Assembly (NCBI RefSeq): GCF_003751505.1
Contig: NZ_RJVB01000002.1
Coordinates: 527,480-591,479 of the forward strand
Direction of reading: 5' to 3'
Source of the DNA: Erwinia sp. JUb26
GTDB taxonomy: Bacteria; Pseudomonadota; Gammaproteobacteria; Enterobacterales; Enterobacteriaceae
Length of the DNA stretch: 64,000 nucleotides
Under the pieces are notes generated by a model that worked only from the letters and a program-made list of their open reading frames with translations, was not told the origin of the DNA and searched no databases. This document shows positions 56,957 to 64,000 of the stretch, one piece after another. The number at the start of each line of letters is the position of its first letter. Position 1 is the first letter of the stretch. The position numbers were made by a program, and so were the translations under genes.

Positions 56957-57769
56957 GTGATTAAAATGATCGCCGTCGATATGGACGGCACCTTTCTTTC
57001 TGACCAGAAAACCTATAACAAAGCCCGTTTTTTGGCGCAGTATCAGCAAATTAAACAGCAGAACATCCGATTTGTGGTGGCCAGCGGCAACCAGTATTAC
57101 CAGCTGATCAGCTTCTTCCCGGAAATCCGTGAGGAAATCGCCTTCGTCGCCGAAAACGGTGCCTATATCATCGATCGCGATGAAACCCTGTTCTGTGGCG
57201 CGCTCAGTGAAGATCGCGTGCAGCGCGTGCTGGCGGTGCTGTCGGCGTTTCCGGATGTTCACGTGGTGGTCTGCGGCCCGCGCAGCGCCTGGATGCTGGA
57301 TTCCTCACCGGACGCGCTGGTGAAGCTGATGTCCAAACACTACCACCGCCTTGAAATGCGCGAGAGCTTTGACCACCTGAATGAAAGCGTCTTTAAGTTT
57401 TCACTGAATCTGCCGGATGAGAACATCCCCGAACTGATGGCGCACGTCGGCCACGCGCTGGACGGCATTGTCACCCCGGTTTCCAGCGGCTTTGGCTTTG
57501 TCGATCTGATTATCCCCGGCGTACACAAGGCACATGGCCTGGCGCTGCTGCAGCGGCAGTGGGGCATTGCCGATGAGGAAGTGGTGGCCGTCGGCGACAG
57601 CGGCAACGATATCGAGATGGTGGCGCATGCGGGCTTCGGCTTTGCGATGGCTAACGCGCAGCCTGCGGTCAAACAGGTTGCGCGCTACCACACCGAGAGC
57701 AATAACGACGAGGGGGCGCTTAACGTTATCGAGCGCGTGCTGACTCACAGTGCGCCCTTCAGCAACTGA
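56957..57769 (+). CDS. supH: HAD-family sugar phosphatase, SupH/YbiV-like
   Basis: 270 residues. Cof-type HAD hydrolase: catalytic DMDGTFLSD (D8, D10), VASGN (motif II), HKAHGLALL (motif III Lys) and GDSGNDIEM (motif IV). Strongly like E. coli YbiV (SupH), which removes phosphate from sugar phosphates; ASGNQYYQLISFFPE and KFSLNLPDE are shared. ybiV and fsaA are also near each other in E. coli. GTG 56957 is taken as the start; ATG 56966 is possible, as no clear ribosome site decides. Confidence 0.9.
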   Translation: MIKMIAVDMDGTFLSDQKTYNKARFLAQYQQIKQQNIRFVVASGNQYYQLISFFPEIREEIAFVAENGAYIIDRDETLFCGALSEDRVQRVLAVLSAFPDVHVVVCGPRSAWMLDSSPDALVKLMSKHYHRLEMRESFDHLNESVFKFSLNLPDENIPELMAHVGHALDGIVTPVSSGFGFVDLIIPGVHKAHGLALLQRQWGIADEEVVAVGDSGNDIEMVAHAGFGFAMANAQPAVKQVARYHTESNNDEGALNVIERVLTHSAPFSN

Positions 57770-57934
57770 TTCGCTATTCAGCGCCTGCACAAGCTGGCGC
57801 TTCCAGCTAAATCGACAGCCATCATCCGGGCAGCCTGAACGACGCGCTTTACCGTCCTTGGGCGATAAATCTCAGTTTCCGCGGCCAGGGCTGCCCTCAT
57901 CCCAGCGCCACGCCCCCTCACTCAGAACATTAGC

Positions 57935-59266
57935 TCAGCTCAGTTCCTCACGCAGCCGATCGAGCGAGTCGTCCTGCAGCTGCTGATAGAGCGCAAACTC
58001 ATCCTGCACCGCGCAGCCCAGCGCCTGCTCAAACGCCGCCTGGCTGGGATTGCCGCTGCTGACGCTGCTGGTATCGCTGCCGAGGTTGGACTGGAAAATC
58101 CCCGCCGCGCTGACCGGCAGAAAATCCTCGTAGATGATCGGCTCGGCAATCACCGCGCCGCTGGCAATCAGCGCCTCCAGATCCTGCCCCGGCTGCGCCG
58201 CAACGCCCGGATTGCGCCGGTAGCGGTAGTAGGCCAGCGCCTGCTGACGCAGTTCGGCATCGCTGTCGGGAAACGCGGCAAACACGGCACTAAGGTGCTG
58301 CTGATGGGCGACGTTATCGCTGAACTTCTGCACGGAGGCTTCACGCAGCAGTCGATCGTACAGCTCACGCCCCCTGCGGGTCAGCGCCACGCCGCGCTGT
58401 TCGATTTCGCCAAAGCGGGCGGTGTGAGTGCCCTGCTCGCGATCGGAAAAACGGATCTCTTCATTCAGTGCCTTAAAACTGGTCTGCCGCAGCAGGATCG
58501 GACAGCGGCGGCGCGGCGGGCCTTCGATGACCTCTTTCGGGCTGATGCCGTACTCCGGCATCAGCTGCTGCACGCGGTCGATATCCAGCGTACGCGGCGT
58601 CAGGTGGTTGATGTGCGGCCCGCGGAAGCAGGCGACATCGGCAATCAGCCGGTGCTGGGCCAGCAGCGCATTGTAGGTGGGCAGATCCACCGCCGCCTGC
58701 TGGTGCCAGCGGAAGGTTTCCAGCGCTTCGTGGACAAACTCGTCGGCCTCGCTCTCGCTGAAGCCCCCCTGCAGCGGCCACAGAACGAGAAGCTCACGCA
58801 GGCGCGGCGTGTAGATATCGCGGCCGGCCAGCACATCGGCCACCCGCTGACGCAGGGCCGGATCCTCAATCAGCTCCAGCCGCAGCAGCGAGGTAAAAAC
58901 GCGGAAGGGGTTGATTAGCAACGAGGCTTCACTGACCGGGCGGAAGGCGGTGGAATGCACCGGCACGCCAGCCTCAGAGAGATCGTAATAGCCCACCGCC
59001 GACATGCCCATCACCGCAAACAGCTGGCGCATGGTGGCCAGCTCGGCCGCGGTTCCCAGACGAATCGCACCGTGGCGCTCCACGCTCAGGCGATTCAGTT
59101 CTTCCGGGGATAATGCGCTGCAATCCCGCGCGGATTCCTGCTGATTCACTTCCCGTACCAGCTGGAGCAGCGTGCCGTACTGCGGCACTTCCGCCTGGTA
59201 CATCGCCGACATGGCCTTCGAAAAACGGTCGCGTATCCGGTCGGCACTGATAAATCTGTCACTCAT
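57935..59266 (-). CDS. ydcJ: DUF1338 / HglS-like 2-oxoadipate dioxygenase-decarboxylase family (YdcJ)
   Basis: 443 residues from ATG 59264-59266 with CAGGAGAG upstream; close to E. coli YdcJ (447). The fold is a VOC-type metal enzyme. Characterised relatives (HglS, YdcJ) convert 2-oxoadipate to 2-hydroxyglutarate in lysine breakdown. The conserved GVPVHSTAFRPVSEASL holds a metal-binding His, and RHGAIRLG and GPHINHLTPRTLDID are family blocks. It stands alone between a phosphatase and a Nudix gene. Function is assigned by family. Confidence 0.85.
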   Translation of the reverse strand: MSDRFISADRIRDRFSKAMSAMYQAEVPQYGTLLQLVREVNQQESARDCSALSPEELNRLSVERHGAIRLGTAAELATMRQLFAVMGMSAVGYYDLSEAGVPVHSTAFRPVSEASLLINPFRVFTSLLRLELIEDPALRQRVADVLAGRDIYTPRLRELLVLWPLQGGFSESEADEFVHEALETFRWHQQAAVDLPTYNALLAQHRLIADVACFRGPHINHLTPRTLDIDRVQQLMPEYGISPKEVIEGPPRRRCPILLRQTSFKALNEEIRFSDREQGTHTARFGEIEQRGVALTRRGRELYDRLLREASVQKFSDNVAHQQHLSAVFAAFPDSDAELRQQALAYYRYRRNPGVAAQPGQDLEALIASGAVIAEPIIYEDFLPVSAAGIFQSNLGSDTSSVSSGNPSQAAFEQALGCAVQDEFALYQQLQDDSLDRLREELS

Positions 59267-59422
59267 TGCAGCTCTCCTGAAAAAGCTCAAATTATCCCAC
59301 TGGCAGCATAGTCACCCCGCCGCAAGTTGAGTACCGTTTGCATCACAGATTATCAATATTGTGAATCAGCCCCGGAAGGCGGCTATTATCATCGCGGTCA
59401 TTTCATTTCAGGGAGAATACCT

Positions 59423-59845
59423 ATGCCTCAACCCCGCATCGGCGTTGGCGTACTGATTTTTCGCGACGGCAAAATCCTGCTCGGCAGGCGTCTGGGCAGC
59501 CACGGCGAGGGCGACTGGTCAGCCCCCGGCGGCCATCTGGAATTTGGTGAAACCCCGCAGCAGTGTGCTGCCCGCGAAGTGCTGGAAGAGACCGGACTGA
59601 TCCTCGGTGCCACCACGCTGGGACCGTTTACCAACGATGTCTTTTACGCCGAGCAGAAGCATTACGTCACGCTGTTCGTGCTGGCCCACGCGGCCAGCGG
59701 CACACCGCAGCGCTGCGAACCGGAAAAATGCGCGGGCTGGCAGTGGTTCGATCCCGCCGATCTGCCACAGCCGCTGTTTGCGCCGCTGCGCTCGCTGCTG
59801 GCACAGGAAGGCAACCTGGCCGCGCTGGCAAAAGACTCGATTTAA
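59423..59845 (+). CDS. Nudix hydrolase (NUDT15/MutT-like)
   Basis: 140 residues from ATG 59423 (GGGAG upstream), avoiding the 32-codon upstream extension. The Nudix box is complete: GGHLEFGETPQQCAAREV followed by LEETGL. QPRIGVGVLIFRDGKILLG and ECAGWQWF-like (KCAGWQWFDPADLP) segments resemble NUDT15/MTH2-type nucleoside diphosphate-X hydrolases. Substrate unknown; likely damaged nucleotides. Confidence 0.9.
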   Translation: MPQPRIGVGVLIFRDGKILLGRRLGSHGEGDWSAPGGHLEFGETPQQCAAREVLEETGLILGATTLGPFTNDVFYAEQKHYVTLFVLAHAASGTPQRCEPEKCAGWQWFDPADLPQPLFAPLRSLLAQEGNLAALAKDSI

Positions 59846-59954
59846 CACGGTGCGGCATCGGTCGCAAAAGCGTAAAAGACGTGCGAAAACAGATAGTCAG
59901 CGGCAGGGTGAAGCCGTAGAGTGAAGCTTATACTCCGCCGCTGACGAGAACCCG

Positions 59955-60734
59955 ATGAACGCACTGACCTCGCTCCTCAATCTGCCCGCTCACCCGATTA
60001 ATGATGCCGCTTACACCGAACGCTGTCGCCTTCAGCTGGCGGACTCTGGCGCGCTGGTGCTGCGCGGTTTTCTGACCCCGGCCGCGCTGGAGATCATCAA
60101 AAAAGAGGGTGAGGCGAATCAGCATCTGGCCTTCTACGCCAAAAGCCAGCACAACGTTTATCTGCAAAAAACCGATGAGACACTGCCCGCCAACCACCCG
60201 CGTAACCGCCAGGTGGTTTCCTCCAAGGGCTGTATCACCGACGAAGAGATCCCGGCGGACTCGCCGCTGCGGGCGCTGTACGACTCGGAGGAATTCAAAG
60301 CCTTCCTGTGCCGCGTGCTGGACGAACAGAAGCTGTATCCCTACGCCGACAGCCTGTCATCGATCAACCTGCACTATGCACATACCGGGCAGGAGCTGGG
60401 CTGGCATTTTGACAACTCGTCGTTTGCCATCACCCTGCTGATCCAGAAACCCGAAGCGGGCGGCGTCTTTGAATACGTCAGCCATCTGCGTGATGCAGAG
60501 GCCGGAGAGATGAATTTTGACGGCGTGGGTAAGGTGCTGAACGGCGAGCAGGAGGTACAAAAGCTGGAGATTGAACCGGGCGATCTGGTGCTGTTTCGCG
60601 GGCGCAACGCGCTGCATCGGGTAACGCCAACCGAGGGTGACATCACCCGTATGCTGGTGGTGCTGGCCTGGAATGCCCAGCCGGGTATTGCGCTGTCGGA
60701 AAGCGCCCGCATGACCTTCTACGGACGCCTGTAA
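59955..60734 (+). CDS. 2-oxoglutarate/Fe(II) oxygenase, HalD/BesD-like amino-acid family
   Basis: 259 residues. The iron triad is intact: His151 and Asp153 in GWHFDNSSF and His221 in NALHRVTP, with Arg232 (TRMLVVLAW) placed to bind 2-oxoglutarate. The overall layout fits the family of free-amino-acid oxygenases that includes the BesD/HalD lysine halogenases. Those halogenases have Gly instead of the triad Asp, so this member should hydroxylate rather than chlorinate. Neighbours on the other strand are an M14-type hydrolase and an amino-acid binding protein, suggesting an amino acid or an acylated amino acid as substrate. Confidence 0.72.
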   Translation: MNALTSLLNLPAHPINDAAYTERCRLQLADSGALVLRGFLTPAALEIIKKEGEANQHLAFYAKSQHNVYLQKTDETLPANHPRNRQVVSSKGCITDEEIPADSPLRALYDSEEFKAFLCRVLDEQKLYPYADSLSSINLHYAHTGQELGWHFDNSSFAITLLIQKPEAGGVFEYVSHLRDAEAGEMNFDGVGKVLNGEQEVQKLEIEPGDLVLFRGRNALHRVTPTEGDITRMLVVLAWNAQPGIALSESARMTFYGRL

Positions 60735-60737
60735 CCC

Positions 60738-61841
60738 TTAACCGGCGGCGAGCAGCGCCGCCCAGCCGCGCTGGAAAATCTGCCGGGTGCGGAACGCCAC
60801 CAGCGCCTGCCAGTCGGCATCCTGCGGATTGAAGCCTTCAAAGATCTGCCATTTGAGCTGCCGTCCCTGCTCGCTTGCCAGCTCGCCGTAAAGATGCAGC
60901 CAGTGGTCGTCGCGCACCCGGCGATGCATCTCATCCCCGGCATAGGTACCGCACTCCACCACCAGCTGGATCAGCTCGGTTTTCGGCAGATTATCAAGCA
61001 GGAACTGCGACAGATAGCCGGTGGCCGTGGCGGTCACACCGGTTTCGCTGTCGCGGCCTGCGCCAGTGATCAGCACCGTCAGCCACTCGCCGAAAATCTG
61101 CCGCGCCTTGTCCAGCGCCGGATAAGGCCGTTCCGCGATCGCCAGCAGCATCGGATGCCCCCAGGCGCCCGCGCCGGTATGCAGATCGAAGCTGATAATG
61201 CGCTGCGCGTGCTGCAGATGGCTGGCGATAATCTGTTTCAGCGTCAGATGCGACCAGCTGGCCCGGCTGCCGCCGAAGAAGATGCCGTCGGCATACTGAT
61301 ACTGCCCGGCCTCCACAATCTGCTTCACCCCGCTCCAGCCGCGCCCGGCGCACTGTTCTGCCAGCATGGTGTCGGCGGCGGTCCGTTCAGGGCCGTTCAC
61401 GTCGCGGCAGGTGTAGATTGCATGCAGTTCGCGGTACGCGGCGTTGTCCGGCGCACCGGCGGCGAAGTCGATAAAATTGCGGTTGAGGTCGGCGTTGTCT
61501 TCGTTCACCCGGCGCAAATGCGCGGTTCCCCACGGATTCAGCAGGTGAACCAGCACCACCGCCACGTCATCCGGCAGCGCCTGGCCCTCCAGCGCCTCAA
61601 GCCAGGCGATCTGGCTGTCGGAACCATAGTAGCCCTCTACGCCGTGAGTGCCGGAAATAATCAGCATCACGCGCGGCGCATCGGCGCGGCCCAGCACCGC
61701 GACGTCGGTGGAGAGCGCTTCACCGCCGGGACCGGTTAAGGGGTGGTCGTAGCGGGTTACGCTGCCGCCGTTGCGCGCCACCGCCGCCAGAAAGCGCGCC
61801 CGCTGCGCGGTGAAATCAGGAAGAGCTGTCGTGGTCATCAC
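60738..61841 (-). CDS. DUF2817 / M14-like zinc hydrolase
   Basis: 367 residues (GTG 61841 or ATG 61838). Carboxypeptidase/succinylglutamate-desuccinylase-like zinc enzyme: SGTHGVEGYYGSDSQ (His-x-x-Glu zinc ligands), LNRNF, ISFDLHTGAGAWG (third zinc His) and LVVECGTYAGDEM with the likely catalytic Glu. No signal peptide, so cytoplasmic. Begins at the base after the stop codon of the binding-protein gene, so they are co-translated. May free amino acids from imported acyl or peptide derivatives; substrate unknown. Confidence 0.82.
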   Translation of the reverse strand: MMTTTALPDFTAQRARFLAAVARNGGSVTRYDHPLTGPGGEALSTDVAVLGRADAPRVMLIISGTHGVEGYYGSDSQIAWLEALEGQALPDDVAVVLVHLLNPWGTAHLRRVNEDNADLNRNFIDFAAGAPDNAAYRELHAIYTCRDVNGPERTAADTMLAEQCAGRGWSGVKQIVEAGQYQYADGIFFGGSRASWSHLTLKQIIASHLQHAQRIISFDLHTGAGAWGHPMLLAIAERPYPALDKARQIFGEWLTVLITGAGRDSETGVTATATGYLSQFLLDNLPKTELIQLVVECGTYAGDEMHRRVRDDHWLHLYGELASEQGRQLKWQIFEGFNPQDADWQALVAFRTRQIFQRGWAALLAAG

Positions 61842-62621
61842 TTATTCCGGTAGCTTGTAGACGTCAAAGCTAAAGTACTTCTTCGCTAACTTATCGTAGG
61901 TGCCGTTTTTGTGCAGTTCGGCCAGCGCCTGATTAATCTTTTCGACCCGAGCCGTATCGTCCTTGCGCAGGCCAATGCCGATGCCTTCACCAAAGTATTT
62001 CTGGTCGTACATCGGTTCCCCGGCGATATGATAGCCCGCGCCCTGCGGCGTTTTCAGGAAGCCGGTTTCGGCGGCGGCGGCGTTAATAAAGGTGGCATCC
62101 AGGCGTCCCGAGGCCAGATCCGGGTAGATTTCCGCTTCGTTCTGATAGCTCACCACCTGCACGCCCTGCGTTTCCCAGACGCTCTTAGCAAACGCCTCCT
62201 GGGTGGTGCCCTGCGCCACGCCGACGGTTTTGCCCTTCAGCACGGCAACATCCGGCTGCAGCTTGCTGGCTTTAGAGGTCAGCAGCGCGCTCGGCACGTT
62301 GTAGATCATATCGGTGAACAGCACCTGCTGGCGGCGCTTCTCGGTCATCGCCATCGCCGACAGGATCGCATCGAATTTACGCGCCTGCAGAGCCGGAATA
62401 ATGCCGTCGTAGGCGGTCTGCACCCAGACGCATTTCACCTGCATCTGCTGGCACACGGCATTGCCCAGATCGATATCAAACCCCTGTAGCGATCCGTCCG
62501 CCGCCTTGCTTTCAAACGGGGTAAAGGTCGGATCGACGCCAAAGCGCAGTTCTTCCGCAGCCTGCGAGGCAGTGCTGAAGGCGGCCAGCAGGGCCAGCGC
62601 GGTAAGGGTGAGTTTTTTCAT
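61842..62621 (-). CDS. Amino-acid ABC transporter substrate-binding protein (Lys/Arg/Orn/His-type)
   Basis: 259 residues, signal peptide MKKLTLTALALLAAF..SQAA. Bacterial binding protein family 3: RFGVDPTFTPFESKAADGS, GFDIDLGNAVCQQM, DAILSAMAMTEKRRQQV, GVAQGTTQEAF. These are the blocks of HisJ/ArgT/ArtJ. No permease or ATPase is next to it, so it probably borrows another importer. Precedes the M14-like gene in one operon. Confidence 0.9.
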   Translation of the reverse strand: MKKLTLTALALLAAFSTASQAAEELRFGVDPTFTPFESKAADGSLQGFDIDLGNAVCQQMQVKCVWVQTAYDGIIPALQARKFDAILSAMAMTEKRRQQVLFTDMIYNVPSALLTSKASKLQPDVAVLKGKTVGVAQGTTQEAFAKSVWETQGVQVVSYQNEAEIYPDLASGRLDATFINAAAAETGFLKTPQGAGYHIAGEPMYDQKYFGEGIGIGLRKDDTARVEKINQALAELHKNGTYDKLAKKYFSFDVYKLPE

Positions 62622-62733
62622 GGTAGATCTCCGGATTAATCAGGCGTTTATCCCCAAGTAATACCATGATTAATCGCGGAGAAATAAGGTTTTTAGCTTA
62701 TAAAGCAGGGCCGATAATTAGCAGGGGTGATAT

Positions 62734-64000
62734 TCACCCCTCGGGATACATCTCCATCAGACGGCGGGTTACGCCGTTGGTCCAGCCAAACCCGTCCTGC
62801 AGCGGGTATTCCCCCCCGGCGCCCAGCAGCGCGGCATCGCCGCTGACGTTGTACTTCTCCACCATTTTATGGTGCTGCTGATAGGTTGATGACACGGTTC
62901 TCAGCCAGCGGCTGGCGATTTCATGCGCCAGGTTCTCGTCGCCGTAAATGCTGAAGCCCTTCACCGCCATCCACTGTAGCGGTGCCCAGCCGTTGGGACT
63001 GTCCCACTGCTCACCGGTCTGTTCCATGCTGGAGAGCAGGCCACCCGGCGCCAGCAGATAGTCGCGCACCGCTTTCGCCGTGCGGTTCGCCTGGTCGAGG
63101 CTCGCCATGCCGACGTAAACCGGGGTGACGGCGGCGGCGGAGAAGGTCGCCTGCTCGCCGTCGCGCCAGTTGTAGTCGCGGTACAGGCCGGTATTGTTAT
63201 CCCACAGATAGTGGTTCACCGCTTCCTGGCGACGGTGCGCCAGCTGCTGATAGCGTTCGGCGGTCGCCTCGTCGCCCCTGGCCGCTGACAGACGGGCAAT
63301 CGCCATCTCCAGCTTGTAGAGGAACGCGTTGAGATCGATAGGGATAATGCTGGTGGTCTGAATGCTGGCCAGACGCCCCGGTTCGCTCAGCCAGCGCGAG
63401 GTATAGTCCCACCCCGACGCCGCTCCGGCGCGCAGATCGCGATAGACTTCGCTGGACGGGCGCGATGAGTCACGCGCGGTTTCCACGTCCTCAATATAAG
63501 ACTCGTCACGCGGCGTATCGCGGTCGTCCCAGTAGCGGTTCAGCACCGCACCGTCCGGCAGCATCACTACGTGGCGATAAGCCTGGTTCGGCTCCAGGTT
63601 TTCCCGCCCGTCCATCCAGAAAGCGTATTCGCTTTTGAGATGGCGAAGATAGCGCTGCGCCTCGTTGACGCCGTTCTTTTCAAACAGCTCCACCATCATC
63701 GCAAAGACCGGCGGCTGCGAACGGCTGAGGTAGTAGGTGCGGTTACCGTTGGGAATATGGCCGTAGCGGTCGATCATCCAGGCAAAGTTGTCCGCCATAT
63801 TACGCAGCAGATCGCAGCGCCCGGCGGCGGCAAAGCCCAGCATGCTGAAGTAGGAATCCCAGTAGTAGGTTTCGCCAAAGCGACCGCCGGGAACCACGTA
63901 GGGTTTCGGCAGCGGCAGCAGCGAGGAATATTCACAGTGCTGTTTCGGGTGACGGGTTAATACCGGCCACAGTGCATCAATATGTTCCGCCATGGTTTTT
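62734..64000 (-). CDS. treF: Trehalase, cytoplasmic type, 5' end outside window
   Basis: 422 codons of the C-terminal part; the frame stays open to the window edge, so about 130 N-terminal residues are missing. GH37 signatures are clear: [41 protein letters not shown], and [17 protein letters not shown]. It hydrolyses trehalose to two glucose. The sequence and the absence of extra C-terminal residues resemble TreF more than periplasmic TreA, but the missing N-terminus leaves this open. Confidence 0.88.
   Translation of the reverse strand, partial: KTMAEHIDALWPVLTRHPKQHCEYSSLLPLPKPYVVPGGRFGETYYWDSYFSMLGFAAAGRCDLLRNMADNFAWMIDRYGHIPNGNRTYYLSRSQPPVFAMMVELFEKNGVNEAQRYLRHLKSEYAFWMDGRENLEPNQAYRHVVMLPDGAVLNRYWDDRDTPRDESYIEDVETARDSSRPSSEVYRDLRAGAASGWDYTSRWLSEPGRLASIQTTSIIPIDLNAFLYKLEMAIARLSAARGDEATAERYQQLAHRRQEAVNHYLWDNNTGLYRDYNWRDGEQATFSAAAVTPVYVGMASLDQANRTAKAVRDYLLAPGGLLSSMEQTGEQWDSPNGWAPLQWMAVKGFSIYGDENLAHEIASRWLRTVSSTYQQHHKMVEKYNVSGDAALLGAGGEYPLQDGFGWTNGVTRRLMEMYPEG

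Overview
The window comes from a member of the Enterobacterales. The left 30 kb follows, gene by gene, the E. coli chromosome around 94 min: queG, three tRNA-Gly(GCC), orn, rsgA, psd, mscM, epmA, frdABCD, ecnB, efp, epmB, yjeI, groSL, fxsA, aspA, dcuA, dsbD, yjdC, tRNA-Phe. The proteins are close to, but clearly not identical with, E. coli. Missing interstitial genes (ampC/blc/sugE, cutA, yjeH) and the accessory content fit an Erwinia/Pantoea-like organism (Erwiniaceae). That placement is inference.

Layout. 1-2.7 kb: the 3' end of queG, then three identical tRNA-Gly genes spread out, each with its own promoter; an iron-siderophore-type binding protein with a Fur-like box sits between copies 2 and 3. 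2.8-16 kb: conserved core (RNA turnover, ribosome assembly, phosphatidylethanolamine synthesis, mechanosensitive channel, fumarate reductase, EF-P with both of its lysylation enzymes). 16.3-21.2 kb: a chaperone-usher fimbrial cluster of the yhc/DUF1120 type, inserted between yjeI and groEL. 21.3-30 kb: chaperonins, aspartase, C4-dicarboxylate carrier, DsbD, a TetR-type regulator.

Synteny with E. coli ends at tRNA-Phe (30.08 kb). To its right lie accessory modules: a G+C-rich cell-surface iron-signalling unit (receptor with signalling domain, ECF sigma, FecR-type anti-sigma, private TonB; 30.5-35.6 kb); a complete type 3 (mrk) fimbrial locus with its cyclic-di-GMP genes mrkH and mrkJ but no mrkI (36.4-43.5 kb); a two-gene RND efflux pump divergent from an AdeRS/BaeSR-like two-component system (43.9-50.1 kb); a TetR/MFS pair with a TetR palindrome and a Fur-like box (50.1-52.4 kb); a LysR/MFS pair (52.5-54.8 kb); a fructose-6-phosphate aldolase/DeoR/sugar-phosphatase module (55-57.8 kb); a DUF1338 dioxygenase; a Nudix hydrolase; and a small amino-acid module (2-oxoglutarate oxygenase, DUF2817 M14-like hydrolase, amino-acid binding protein). 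The 3' part of trehalase closes the window.

The most unusual structure is a pair of perfect octamer arrays at 54872-54962 and 55934-56005. The two octamers differ in sequence, yet both have the form TGA-N5 on the minus strand and each begins at, or one unit before, the stop codon of a minus-strand gene (fsa and the deoR-type regulator). Other points worth a second look are the dispersed tRNA-Gly genes with a leftover promoter-leader, the mrk locus without mrkI, an intra-operon terminator between mrkA and mrkB, the Fur-box-bearing drug-type exporter, and the oxygenase/hydrolase/binding-protein cluster.
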